This document shows positions 36,142 through 45,272 of a stretch of 64,000 nucleotides of DNA, in pieces. Within the stretch, counting starts at the first letter, position 1. Each line of letters opens with the position of its first letter. The notes under the pieces were generated by a model that did not search any database, was not told where the DNA came from, and was given only the letters and a program-made list of their open reading frames with translations. Position numbers and translations under genes: made by a program. The stretch comes from a virus: IMG/VR virus record IMGVR_UViG_3300009147_000001, positions 1 through 64,000 of that record. One strand, written 5' to 3'.

Positions 36142-36583
36142 AGTAAATTTTACCGAAGACGAAGCTACCTCAAAGCCCCGCGAAGTTTTGCCTACTGGCG
36201 AGTATCTGTGCAACGTTGTGGAAGCCAGCGACGAGGTAGTACGCCCAGGCAAGAAGAACACGGGTAAGCCTTATTGGAAGGTCCGGTTTGTTGTTCAAAC
36301 CGGAGCTTATGAGGGTCAGAACATCTACGCAACCGTAATGCTATTCGACGGTGCCCTGTACTCACTAGCCCAACTCATGTCGGCCTTGGGCCAGGACATC
36401 AATAGCGGCGAGTTTATTGTACCGGAAACTGACTGGCTGATTGGCAAGCCAGTTATCGTACGTGGACAACGCAAGCCCGCAGAAACTAAGGATAATCAAG
36501 ATCTTCCTGAGCGGTTTGAAGTCAAGGGATATAAGGCAGTAGACGCATCTAAGAAAGCCGTAAGTTCTTCACTCCTTCCATAA
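36125..36583 (+). CDS. ssDNA-binding protein (DUF669-like)
   Basis: 152 residues. An OB-like core follows an N-terminal DUF669 pattern (GEYLCNVVEAS, GKPYWKVRFVVQTGAYEGQNI). Such proteins take the SSB role beside Sak4/RecA ATPases. A strong terminator follows. Confidence 0.75.
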   Translation: MASPLKVNFTEDEATSKPREVLPTGEYLCNVVEASDEVVRPGKKNTGKPYWKVRFVVQTGAYEGQNIYATVMLFDGALYSLAQLMSALGQDINSGEFIVPETDWLIGKPVIVRGQRKPAETKDNQDLPERFEVKGYKAVDASKKAVSSSLLP

Positions 36584-36597
36584 ACTAGCGTATAGTT

Positions 36598-36650
36598 GAA
36601 GCCGACCGAACCAATAATTATCATCGGATAATTGGTTCTGGGTCGGCTTC
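36598..36650 (+). terminator. long hairpin terminator
   Basis: GAAGCCGACC...GGTCGGCTTC outer and AACCAAT-ATTATC/GATAATTGGTT inner arms form a near-perfect 20+ bp stem with an ATCG loop, followed by TTC-rich bases. It separates the recombination and primase operons. Confidence 0.75.
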
Positions 36651-36672
36651 TTCCATCCTTGGAGGAGGCCAA

Positions 36673-38880
36673 TTGACAACAACCTTCCGGGATGCAGTAG
36701 AACATACTGAGGAACGGCGGAGCGATTTCTTTAAACTGATTTTCGGTAATGCTCAGGGTTTTGTCTGCATCGCCTTCAAGCCTCACACCGAACGGACAAT
36801 GGAAGAAGAGTACTTTCACTACCCTAGTGAACTGGCTCAAATGTGTAAGAGGATAGATCAAAAAGCTGGTACACTGACACATTTGTACTTCTGTCCAAAT
36901 CTACTCCACACCAGAAAACGGAATAAATCAAACGTCAGTCTGTGTACTGTCATCTGGTCAGACCTTGATACCTGTAATCCACAACTGATGCAAGTCCCAC
37001 CGTCAATTGTCGTTCAAACCTCTAACAAGCGCTGGCAAGCACTGTGGCGATTGGAAAGCCCTATTGCCCCCATAGAGGCAGAGGCAATCAGCCGGCGAAT
37101 CGCCTATTACCATGCTGATCAGGGTGCAGATAAGAGTGGTTGGGATCTCGGCCAACTCCTCAGAGTTCCGTATACACCTAACTATAAATACGGAGACATT
37201 AACACTGCACCATTAGTGGTCGTTGATGGTGTAACATCTGGTTTGTATCGGCCAAGTGACTTCAACATATACCCAGAAGTAGAAGCATTAAGGTTCGCCG
37301 CTGACCCCATCCCCGTAGACCTACCCAAAGAAGATCCAGTAGATATTCTGCAACGCTATCGGCAAACACTAAATCCACAAGCCTTTGATCTTTATACCTC
37401 CACTCCTACGCAAAACCAGGACTGGAGTGCTAGAATGTGGAAGCTACAAAAACTCTGCGTTGAAGCTGGAATGTCACCGGACGAAATCTTTGTTATCTGT
37501 AAAGCTGCTAAATGCAATAAGTACATTCGAGATGGTCGACCGAACGAGCAACTCTGGACAGAAGTTCTGCGGGCCTGTATTAAAAACGTTGAAGTACACA
37601 ATCTAGCACCAACAGCGACCTCCAGCATTCCAGAATTCCTAACCAGAGATGAAATGAGTCTAGTACAGGAGCAAGAGACCTTTGTTGAACGATATATAAG
37701 GTGGGCGTCGGAACTCACCGATGCCCCGAAACAGTACCACCAAGCTGGTGCCTTTATTATCCTCAGTTCCCTACTATGTGGCAATTGTCATCTGCCAACG
37801 TCGTTCGGCACTATCAATCCCAACCTGTGGTTTATGCTATTAGCCGATACTACTATTACTCGCAAGACCACAGCAATGAACATTGCCATGAAACTACTCT
37901 ACTCCGTCGATGAGGAAGCCATGATAGCCACCGACGGCTCTGTCGAAGGCATTCTGGCCGGACTTATTGATCGAACGAGAAGGCCATCAGTATTACTACG
38001 AGATGAGTTTTCCGGACTGCTTGAAGCAATGGCTCGCAAAGACTACCTAGCCGGCATGATGGAATCTTTGACTAAACTCTATGATGGTGAAGACGTCAAG
38101 CGGCTACTCCGCAAAGAAACTATTCACATTAAGAGTCCTCGGTTTATTCTATTTGCCGGTGGACCGAAAACCAAAACCCAAAGCATTCTCACCGAAGAAC
38201 ACATTTCTAGCGGGTTCATTCCGAGATTTATCGTCATTACTGCCGATGCAGATCCGAGTCTTATTAAAGACGTTGGGCCACCTCGACCAGTAGACTATGA
38301 GTCTCGCGAACTCATTATGAATGAGCTCCATGACTTGTGTGGGCACTACACCCGACCCCGACCGGCTATCATGGCCAACGGTGAGGCATTAGGTACGATT
38401 CGTCCTGAATTTGAAGCTAACTTGACACCAGAAGCCTGGCGCAGGTATAATCATTTCGAGCGTTCACTAACTAAAACTGCACTTGATAGTGAACTATTTC
38501 ACCTGACTCCGGTTTATGACCGACTGGCCAAGTCCACTCTTAAAGCTGCTATTCTTATTGCTGCTTCGCGTCAACGCGGTGAAGGAATTACAGTCGAACT
38601 ATCTGACCTCCTGCATGCCATGTACTACTGTCGATTCTGGTATATCTACGTTAGTGAAATAGTAAATGGTATTGGCAAGACCACAGATGAAAAACTTATT
38701 GATCAGATAATGAATGTTATTCACCGATCAAAGGAGGCAGGCGTTTCCCGAGCTGAATTAATGCGACTGTTCCGACTAGATGCCAGGCGGGCTGATTTGA
38801 TATTTACTACCATGATACAACGACGATTGGTATATCCAATTATGTATCAGGGTCGCGCACGTTATGTTGAGGTGACGTAA
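36673..38880 (+). CDS. primase-helicase (RepB-primase-like + DUF3987)
   Basis: 735 residues from TTG with GGAGGAGG upstream. N-terminal part (1-200) has the RepB/archaeo-eukaryotic primase pattern (VIWSDLDTCNP, PPSIVVQTSNKRWQALW, DLGQLLRVPYTPNYK). Residues 340-600 match DUF3987 helicase/ATPases with an unusual P-loop LLADTTITRKTTAMN and an LLRDEFSGLLEAM Walker B region. C-terminal winged-helix (VSRAELMRLFRL). Likely primes and unwinds at the phage fork. Confidence 0.8.
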   Translation: MTTTFRDAVEHTEERRSDFFKLIFGNAQGFVCIAFKPHTERTMEEEYFHYPSELAQMCKRIDQKAGTLTHLYFCPNLLHTRKRNKSNVSLCTVIWSDLDTCNPQLMQVPPSIVVQTSNKRWQALWRLESPIAPIEAEAISRRIAYYHADQGADKSGWDLGQLLRVPYTPNYKYGDINTAPLVVVDGVTSGLYRPSDFNIYPEVEALRFAADPIPVDLPKEDPVDILQRYRQTLNPQAFDLYTSTPTQNQDWSARMWKLQKLCVEAGMSPDEIFVICKAAKCNKYIRDGRPNEQLWTEVLRACIKNVEVHNLAPTATSSIPEFLTRDEMSLVQEQETFVERYIRWASELTDAPKQYHQAGAFIILSSLLCGNCHLPTSFGTINPNLWFMLLADTTITRKTTAMNIAMKLLYSVDEEAMIATDGSVEGILAGLIDRTRRPSVLLRDEFSGLLEAMARKDYLAGMMESLTKLYDGEDVKRLLRKETIHIKSPRFILFAGGPKTKTQSILTEEHISSGFIPRFIVITADADPSLIKDVGPPRPVDYESRELIMNELHDLCGHYTRPRPAIMANGEALGTIRPEFEANLTPEAWRRYNHFERSLTKTALDSELFHLTPVYDRLAKSTLKAAILIAASRQRGEGITVELSDLLHAMYYCRFWYIYVSEIVNGIGKTTDEKLIDQIMNVIHRSKEAGVSRAELMRLFRLDARRADLIFTTMIQRRLVYPIMYQGRARYVEVT

Positions 38881-39176
38881 TGCCCTATCTCGGGGTTAGA
38901 ATAATGCGAGACACTAGACTTATCGAAGCCAAACTACATGGATTAGATATTCCAGAAAATATAAATGTAGATGAATTTAAACAACATGTAGACAAAACAG
39001 TATCACGGGGCAATGTCATTGGATTAACCAATGCCGAACTCTGCCAGACTATTGCCGATAGCTTAGTCGTACTATATAGTGATAAAAAAGAGATTCGATG
39101 GGCTGAATGCCACATCATCAATGCTGACGGAATAATGTATGGTTTTGCGGCTATAGATGAGGATAACGATGAGTAA
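38880..39176 (+). CDS. hypothetical protein
   Basis: 98 residues coupled to the primase by a TAATG overlap. Helical with a short beta end. No family recognised. Confidence 0.6.
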   Translation: MPYLGVRIMRDTRLIEAKLHGLDIPENINVDEFKQHVDKTVSRGNVIGLTNAELCQTIADSLVVLYSDKKEIRWAECHIINADGIMYGFAAIDEDNDE

Positions 39177-39339
39177 TCATAGTTATGCCAATGCATTGGG
39201 AAATTCGTTCCTGATGGAAAGCCGTTGGCTACAGCGAATGCTATACCGAGGTCGACACGTAAGGAACCAAATATCAGAAGAGATCGTCGCAGATATTAAG
39301 CAATCACTTCGTCATTTATGTCACAAGATTATAGGGTAA
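39169..39339 (+). CDS. small basic helical protein
   Basis: 56 residues from ATG 39169; Arg/His-rich helix (MLYRGRHVRNQ). No family recognised. Confidence 0.5.
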   Translation: MSNHSYANALGNSFLMESRWLQRMLYRGRHVRNQISEEIVADIKQSLRHLCHKIIG

Positions 39340-39379
39340 ATCTAAGAATTGCTACACCCAGAACCACGCCATGTAAAGG

Positions 39380-41689
39380 GTGGACGCAGTGACAGAGCAG
39401 ACGGCTAAGGCGCCAGGGGCACGATGCTGGGAATGTCCATTCAAGGACGAACCATTTGTTCCATCGCAGAACCTATTCCCCATCTCTCGAATAGCTGTCA
39501 TTGGCGAGGCACCTGGTGCACACGAAGCAACTCGGGGCATTCCATTCACTGGACCATCTGGGAAATTACTTGATCAAGTGCTTAGTCATCACGGTATACA
39601 GCGCGACGAGGTTCTTGTTAGTAACATCTGCTTGTGTCGACCAGAAAATAATGATGATCCACCAAAATCAGCCATCGCTGCCTGCAAACCACGACTTGAT
39701 CGCGAGATCGCCCAATCTGGCGTTAAAAAGATCCTAGCTGTCGGTGGCACCGCTGCTAAAGCACTGCTAGATAGCAGCAAAACCATTACCAACTTAAGAG
39801 TTGGTGCACCGAAACCCTATGTAGAAGATCCAGATATTGAAATAATTGCCTCCTGGCACCCTGCCTACTGTTTGCGGTCTCCCGACTCATTCCCATCATT
39901 CGTTAAAGATGTCGCTAAACTCAACGGCTATGATCCGCCACCCTGGCAGGAGCCGGTATACAAGGAATATCGCCAACCACAAGTAATACTAGCTGTCATT
40001 AAGAAACTTGCTACACTGCCCGGACCATTTGTTATCGACATCGAATGTGGTGTGGATAAGGATGTTTCCTACGTCCACCCCGACCACTATGAGATGTTAT
40101 GCATAGGCATTTGTTGGGAACCGGGCCGGGCAGTGGTGCTTGGCCGAGGTATTAATGAACCAGCCGTAAAATTAGCTCTTGGTGATTTACTCCGTAAAAA
40201 GAAACTCATTGGCCACAATGGTAAGTTTGATTTAAACGGGTTGTATCCAATTGTCGGGCCGCTTGAGCTGTGGGCAGACACTATGCTCATGTCCTATGTG
40301 TTAGACGAGCGACCTGGCCAACATGGACTTAAGAAACTGTCCATCGAACTATTAGGAGCCCCGGATTATGAAGCGGAGATCCGAAAGTTTGTACCTCGCG
40401 GCGGCAATTACGCTGACATCCCAGTTGATGTCCTCCATAAGTACAATGCCTATGATGTTGTTTGCACCTGGGCGCTCTATGAACGATTCTTTGCCGAGAT
40501 GGGTGACCGGGAACACCGAGTCCACGACTTCCTCATTAAAGCCTCCAATGCGGTCATGCACCTAGAACGTGCCGGTATCACCATAGATCTTGATTATAAC
40601 GATGAACTAGCCTCACAATTCATTGCAGAACTTGATCTGCTCGAAACGGAAATCTGTGAAACGGTTGGACAAAAACTTAACCCCCGCTCCCCACAGCAGA
40701 TCACTCGCTACATGGCTGATCAAGGCTATATGTTTGAAACGACTGAGGCTGATTTTCTCGTAGAAGTACTGCCTAAACTAGATGGCAACGTTGCTACGTT
40801 TATCGAGTTACTTCTCAAGCATCGCCGATTGGCCAAACTTTATGGCACTTATGTTAAAGGATTTAGAAAGCGCGAATATCAAGGAAAGATCTACACGACC
40901 TATTCGTTACACGGAACGACCTCCGGACGCCTAGCATCGAAGAATCCCAATCTACAAAACGTGAAACGGGACAAACGAATCAAACGTCAATTCACTGTAG
41001 AGAAAGAAGATCATGTTCTCGTTCACTGCGATTATAAACAGGCTGAAGGCCGAGTTATTACTACTTTGGCTCAGGACGATTACCTCGCTAGCATCTTTCG
41101 TGACCCAACTCGCGACATCTTCGACGAATTATGCAACGACACGTATGGAAAAGGAAATTGGACTCAAGAAGACCGAGTAAAAATGAAGTCGGTCTTCTAT
41201 GGTAATGCCTACGGCAGAGGCATTAACGCTATAGCCGTTGAATTGAATATCAGCACCGAAGAAGCAAGGACTATCATTGGCAACTTTAAGAGTTTGGCCC
41301 ACGCGACCGTATCATGGCAGGCATCGGTCACCCATCAGGTCCTATCCGGTCAAGACCTCATCACCAAGTTCGGCCGCAAACGCTCCTTCTGGCTTATCAC
41401 CGAACAGAATAAATCCGACGTTGTCAATGAGGCCCTATCCTACCTACCTCAAAGTACCGCCTCAGATATCTGCGTCTCCGCTCTTATTGAACTGCAACCG
41501 CGACTACGGGACCTGGCCACCCCAAGACTCACCATCCACGACGCTCTTATTGCCGAATGCAAGGAACAAGATCAAGATGAAGTCGCTGGTCTCATGGTCG
41601 ATACTATGGTGGCGGCAGGCTTAAGATTCACTGACTACGTGCCGTTCGCTGTCGATACTAAATTTGGAAAAGCCTGGAGCGAACTATAA
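39380..41689 (+). CDS. uracil-DNA glycosylase / 3'-5' exonuclease / family A DNA polymerase fusion
   Basis: 769 residues from GTG. Residues 15-190: family 4/5 uracil-DNA glycosylase with CWECP, VIGEAPG, PFTGPSGKLL and SWHPAYCLR. Residues 218-380: DEDD exonuclease with VIDIEC, GHNGKFDLNGL and NAYDVVC. Residues 400-769: PolA palm with HCDYKQAEGRVI (motif A), KMKSVFYGNAYGRG (O helix) and TIHDALIAE (motif C, where VHDE is usual). The fusion couples uracil detection to replication. Such fusions are known in actinophages. Confidence 0.93.
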   Translation: MDAVTEQTAKAPGARCWECPFKDEPFVPSQNLFPISRIAVIGEAPGAHEATRGIPFTGPSGKLLDQVLSHHGIQRDEVLVSNICLCRPENNDDPPKSAIAACKPRLDREIAQSGVKKILAVGGTAAKALLDSSKTITNLRVGAPKPYVEDPDIEIIASWHPAYCLRSPDSFPSFVKDVAKLNGYDPPPWQEPVYKEYRQPQVILAVIKKLATLPGPFVIDIECGVDKDVSYVHPDHYEMLCIGICWEPGRAVVLGRGINEPAVKLALGDLLRKKKLIGHNGKFDLNGLYPIVGPLELWADTMLMSYVLDERPGQHGLKKLSIELLGAPDYEAEIRKFVPRGGNYADIPVDVLHKYNAYDVVCTWALYERFFAEMGDREHRVHDFLIKASNAVMHLERAGITIDLDYNDELASQFIAELDLLETEICETVGQKLNPRSPQQITRYMADQGYMFETTEADFLVEVLPKLDGNVATFIELLLKHRRLAKLYGTYVKGFRKREYQGKIYTTYSLHGTTSGRLASKNPNLQNVKRDKRIKRQFTVEKEDHVLVHCDYKQAEGRVITTLAQDDYLASIFRDPTRDIFDELCNDTYGKGNWTQEDRVKMKSVFYGNAYGRGINAIAVELNISTEEARTIIGNFKSLAHATVSWQASVTHQVLSGQDLITKFGRKRSFWLITEQNKSDVVNEALSYLPQSTASDICVSALIELQPRLRDLATPRLTIHDALIAECKEQDQDEVAGLMVDTMVAAGLRFTDYVPFAVDTKFGKAWSEL

Positions 41690-41872
41690 GTGCATACTAA
41701 GGTTAACTATACCGTTGATGATAGACATGTCACGTGGGAAGGCGAATTGCCATTGGTCCAACCAGGTATGATGTTATATGCGCTTCCTCAGCGGGCGTCG
41801 GTAATAGTTGAGCGGGTAGGGATTATAGTTGGTGACAACAACCAACACGTACAAATGGTCGTAGGAAAATAA
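41690..41872 (+). CDS. small beta protein
   Basis: 60 residues from GTG starting at the base after the polymerase stop. Beta strands throughout (ASVIVERVGIIVGDN). No family recognised. Confidence 0.55.
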   Translation: MHTKVNYTVDDRHVTWEGELPLVQPGMMLYALPQRASVIVERVGIIVGDNNQHVQMVVGK

Positions 41873-41889
41873 TTGGGGCGAGATCGCAA

Positions 41890-42147
41890 ATGACGAAATT
41901 CCGGAGCTACGCTCGGTATTTAAATCGGAATGATCCGGTTCCACAATACGCTCTCCATCCAGGCTGGATCGTCTCCAAGACTGACGGTCAACGACACTTC
42001 ATTAGTTCCACTAAGCTGGCACGACTGTACGAACTACGACACAATGAATATATAGTCTGGGACGAACAGGCTACAAAAGGTAGGAACTATGACGATTATA
42101 TTCACTTGTTTCCTAACTACCATGGACTATACGGACGACCAAAATGA
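41890..42147 (+). CDS. conserved actinophage-type small protein
   Basis: 85 residues; LHPGWIVSKTDGQRHFIS and YDDYIHLFP segments resemble a short protein common near actinophage polymerases. Function unknown. Confidence 0.62.
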   Translation: MTKFRSYARYLNRNDPVPQYALHPGWIVSKTDGQRHFISSTKLARLYELRHNEYIVWDEQATKGRNYDDYIHLFPNYHGLYGRPK

Positions 42148-42368
42148 AAATTAGTCCACCCTGGACCATGGAACAAGTGGAAAGCCTGATGGCTTATCAA
42201 GAGTATGGCGCCCTTAGAGGACTACACCCATATACCTGCGGAAACTACAGCGGACATCCTAAGCTTATTGCTACTATGGGCGGATGGGTCTGTCAACGCT
42301 GTGAATACCGCCAAGATTGGGCACACGATTGGACTGCCAACTTCAATTGGATTATGGATAAGAAATGA
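42144..42368 (+). CDS. zinc-ribbon small protein
   Basis: 74 residues; YTCGNYSGHP and WVCQRCEYRQDWAHDW form a zinc ribbon. Coupled to both neighbours by ATGA overlaps. Confidence 0.68.
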   Translation: MKISPPWTMEQVESLMAYQEYGALRGLHPYTCGNYSGHPKLIATMGGWVCQRCEYRQDWAHDWTANFNWIMDKK

Positions 42369-42604
42369 CAGACTTAGAGTTTACCGATCGATATGATGCA
42401 CTAAGTCTATCACTACCAGATCCAAGGACAGTATGCCCTGGTCCGTGCGAAGGCACCGGCGTAGTACCAGTAAAAGCCGTCGATGAAACTGACTTATATT
42501 ATATCAATCAGTGGAATCAAGCAGAAGCACGCCATCCAAGCGACGACGGCTGGCACTTTGTTATCTGTAAAGATTGTCAGGGGACAGGATTAAGGAATGG
42601 CTAA
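42365..42604 (+). CDS. zinc-knuckle protein
   Basis: 79 residues; two CxxCxGTG motifs (CPGPCEGTG and CKDCQGTG) at the two ends as in DnaJ knuckles, separated by an acidic spacer. Confidence 0.7.
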   Translation: MTDLEFTDRYDALSLSLPDPRTVCPGPCEGTGVVPVKAVDETDLYYINQWNQAEARHPSDDGWHFVICKDCQGTGLRNG

Positions 42605-42821
42605 GGTCACTGTCATTATGGAGGCTCGGGGCACTACCATCACCATCGAAGAAGAGGACACTCAACCAACGAGCACTGCCGGTGATGTGCGAAAACTACC
42701 AGTGCTGTTAGCCCAAGCGGCCGGTCGAGGCGCAGGACTGCTAGAAAATGAAATTAAACAGACCATTGCAGCGGGAGTGGCGCAACTTGCCACAATGGTC
42801 GACATATTGAAGAAGGAATAA
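42597..42821 (+). CDS. small helical protein
   Basis: 74 residues; beta start (KVTVIMEARGTTITIEEED) and a C-terminal helix. No family recognised. Confidence 0.58.
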   Translation: MAKVTVIMEARGTTITIEEEDTQPTSTAGDVRKLPVLLAQAAGRGAGLLENEIKQTIAAGVAQLATMVDILKKE

Positions 42822-43483
42822 TGCACATTATACTGTCTGGCGTGGTAGGTTCGCGTGCATATGGTCTAGATAACGAACAATCTGATACTGACCGTCTTGC
42901 CATCTTTGCTGTCAACACCAACGATCTGTTTGGACTAAAACCAATAAAAGAAACTATGGTGTCTACTGCCCCAGATATCACCTCACATGAGATCCGTAAG
43001 TATTGTCGACTAGCGATCAATGGCAACCCTAGTGTACTCGAATTAATGTACCTACCTCAATATGAAGTGAAAACAAGTTTTGGTCAAGAACTCATTGCCA
43101 TTCGCAGCAGCTTTTTGTCCCAGAAGGCTGTCAAAAACGCTTATCTTGGCTATGCCGCACAACAATTTCGAAGAATAGAAACTCGTGGCGATTATTCCTT
43201 TAGTTCAGACCTGCGCGGACGTACAGCTAAACATGCGCGACATCTGGCTCGGCTCGTCACCCAAGGGCTAGAACTGTATACTACTGGTACAATGACATTA
43301 TATCTGGAGAATCCACAATGGTATTTTGCTTTTGGCGAACGTGTCGCTAATGGAGACTTGGAGCATGCCCGGACCTTCCTCACCGACATGGACCATAAAT
43401 TCACCAACTCATCACTACCGCTGACTCCAGACCTTCCGACCATAGAACACTGGATGGAACGAGTGAGACGTGCGTACCTATAG
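42821..43483 (+). CDS. predicted nucleotidyltransferase
   Basis: 220 residues. GSRAYGL with SDTDR gives the GS...D-x-D signature of minimal nucleotidyltransferases (pol-beta superfamily, YcgL-like group), followed by an all-helical C-terminal half. Substrate unknown; related phage proteins may modify RNA or protein. Confidence 0.8.
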   Translation: MHIILSGVVGSRAYGLDNEQSDTDRLAIFAVNTNDLFGLKPIKETMVSTAPDITSHEIRKYCRLAINGNPSVLELMYLPQYEVKTSFGQELIAIRSSFLSQKAVKNAYLGYAAQQFRRIETRGDYSFSSDLRGRTAKHARHLARLVTQGLELYTTGTMTLYLENPQWYFAFGERVANGDLEHARTFLTDMDHKFTNSSLPLTPDLPTIEHWMERVRRAYL

Positions 43484-43491
43484 GAGTTAGC

Positions 43492-43743
43492 ATGTTTACC
43501 AGAAAATTTTGGATACGCACTATAGAACGCATGATTCGCGCCTTCTTCGTTGTCCTATCTCCTACCTTGGGTTTACCTCAATTAGGAGAAGCGATAGGAT
43601 TGGATGTCCGCCATGTTGGCTGGCTAGATGCGTTATCCATGGCTGCCGGGGGGATGGTCGCGTCACTGGTATTATCGATCATCGGCTCTGGCATTGGTAA
43701 CCCTGATTCGCCATCAATATTACCAAAAAGTACAGACACATGA
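43492..43743 (+). CDS. holin (r1t type)
   Basis: 83 residues with FWIRTIERMIRAFF near the start, GWLDALSMAAGGMVASLVLSII as the second membrane span and a polar end. This is the r1t-like holin layout, which in actinophages releases endolysins. No lysin lies directly beside it; candidates are at 5401 and 54613. Confidence 0.82.
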   Translation: MFTRKFWIRTIERMIRAFFVVLSPTLGLPQLGEAIGLDVRHVGWLDALSMAAGGMVASLVLSIIGSGIGNPDSPSILPKSTDT

Positions 43744-43883
43744 CCGAATCAGAAACCGTACTCACTCGGCTCATCGTAAAAATAGATGAGCGAATTGCCA
43801 AGTTAGAAGCCCTAAGGGAAAGGATACAGCGAAAAATCAATGAGGAATCAAGAGATAAACCGGGCGATAGACGAGTTGAGTGA
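43740..43883 (+). CDS. charged helical miniprotein
   Basis: 47 residues, coupled to the holin by an ATGA overlap; one amphipathic helix (RLIVKIDERIAKLEALRER). It could modulate the holin. The next gene overlaps its end by 44 bases. Confidence 0.5.
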   Translation: MTESETVLTRLIVKIDERIAKLEALRERIQRKINEESRDKPGDRRVE

Positions 43884-44118
43884 TGGCGAATGGGATATTC
43901 TTGGTCGTGCCAATGATAAACTCTGGGATGATCAGCCAGATGCGTACCGTAATTACTGGCGTACGAACTACGGTCGACTAGTAGCAATTGGCTACGTTAT
44001 CGGTCGACGCCTATCCCTGGAGGAATTAATAATTGAATATTCAGCAAGATTGGATAAACTAGCAGAAAAGGAGGGTACAATTGAACAGTTCTCACCAACT
44101 GATAGTACTATGTCCTAA
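43840..44118 (+). CDS. small helical protein
   Basis: 92 residues with AAGGGAAAGGA upstream; WDILGRANDKLWDDQPDAY and a C-terminal helix. No family recognised. Confidence 0.55.
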   Translation: MRNQEINRAIDELSDGEWDILGRANDKLWDDQPDAYRNYWRTNYGRLVAIGYVIGRRLSLEELIIEYSARLDKLAEKEGTIEQFSPTDSTMS

Positions 44119-44263
44119 CTGCATATGTTGCGTCTACATCGAGGACGAAGTACACCACTGCTATCATTGTCACACTGAGCAACCACTAGAAGACTTATGC
44201 CAGTGTGTGGACAAGACCTGTGTTAAAAAACGAGATCTCGCCATGTCAGCCGGAGAGCAATAG
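44081..44263 (+). CDS. zinc-finger small protein
   Basis: 60 residues from TTG with GGAGG upstream. CPNCICC, CYHCH and CQCVDKTC form a dense zinc-binding pattern. Directly upstream of the RuvC-like gene. Confidence 0.6.
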   Translation: MNSSHQLIVLCPNCICCVYIEDEVHHCYHCHTEQPLEDLCQCVDKTCVKKRDLAMSAGEQ

Positions 44264-44718
44264 TGATAATAGCTTTTGACCCAGGTGCCATAACCGGTAT
44301 CGCTAGTCATGGTGGCGCACACTATCTATGGCTACTGAATCAGTTCGATTCTAGTAGGTACGTCAAGCCAAAGTCCACCTTCTATACAATGTTGTGCAAT
44401 CTAGATAAACCAGATGTTATTATAGTCGAAAAGTTTTTGCATCGAAATCAAACCAATGCCAACTATGAAGGGCTTACCTACCAAGGAATCATTGAATTGT
44501 GGGCAGAAGATAATGGAATACCGATTGAATGGCAGAAGCTTTCCGACTGTAATAAATTCTGGGATGACAAGAAGATAAAGGCACTCCTTCTGTGGAAGCC
44601 TAGTAATGAGCATGCCATGGACGCACTTCGACATCTACTTCATTACCGTATGAAATACGATAAAGACTTTGAGCATTCTACATTACAAGAGCTTAAGGAA
44701 GCTGGTATCGGACAGTGA
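44263..44718 (+). CDS. RuvC-like Holliday-junction resolvase
   Basis: 151 residues from GTG. FDPGAITGI carries the first catalytic Asp, VIIVEKFL the Glu, and HAMDALRHLL the last Asp of the RuvC/RNase H-like fold. It probably resolves branched DNA before packaging. Overlaps the next gene by four bases. Confidence 0.82.
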   Translation: MIIAFDPGAITGIASHGGAHYLWLLNQFDSSRYVKPKSTFYTMLCNLDKPDVIIVEKFLHRNQTNANYEGLTYQGIIELWAEDNGIPIEWQKLSDCNKFWDDKKIKALLLWKPSNEHAMDALRHLLHYRMKYDKDFEHSTLQELKEAGIGQ

Positions 44719-45272
44719 AGATTTTCTATGATACTGAATTTCTCGAACGTGGTTCACAGTATCCTATTGATTTGATCTCTATTGGCATGATAAACGAACG
44801 TGGTGAAGAACTATACCTAATTAACAAGGATGCACCATTAGATGACATAATGGCGCATCCTTGGCTATTCAAAAACGTTGTGCCATACTTACCTATATTT
44901 CATGTAGAACACGAAAGTGGAGAACTTGGTCTATACTATTGGGATGGAGACATGCCCGACGGACACCTGCTGGTATCTCGGACTGAACTACGAGATTACG
45001 TATATAAGTATATATTAGACCAAAAAGAAGAAATAGAATTATGGGCCTGGTATGGTGCTTATGACCATGTGGTATTAGCCCAACTGTGGAACACCATGGC
45101 CGAACTACCAGCAGAAGTACCCATGTGGACTAACGACATTCGACAAGAAATGCAATACGTTCCCGTCGAACTTAGACAAGGTAGCCCAAAGAAAGAAAAC
45201 GAACATCGTGCCATTGATGATGCTCGCTGGAACAAAAAACTATACGATTATATTAATCAACGACAACTTTAA
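44715..45272 (+). CDS. DEDD-type 3'-5' exonuclease (ExoRNase AS-like)
   Basis: 185 residues from GTG. FYDTEFLERG (motif I), AWYGAYDHVVLAQ (motif II) and HRAIDDARWNKKLY (motif III) match the DEDDh-like exoribonuclease AS group. Last gene of the rightward block; its end overlaps the convergent fibre gene by 20 bases. Confidence 0.85.
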   Translation: MKIFYDTEFLERGSQYPIDLISIGMINERGEELYLINKDAPLDDIMAHPWLFKNVVPYLPIFHVEHESGELGLYYWDGDMPDGHLLVSRTELRDYVYKYILDQKEEIELWAWYGAYDHVVLAQLWNTMAELPAEVPMWTNDIRQEMQYVPVELRQGSPKKENEHRAIDDARWNKKLYDYINQRQL

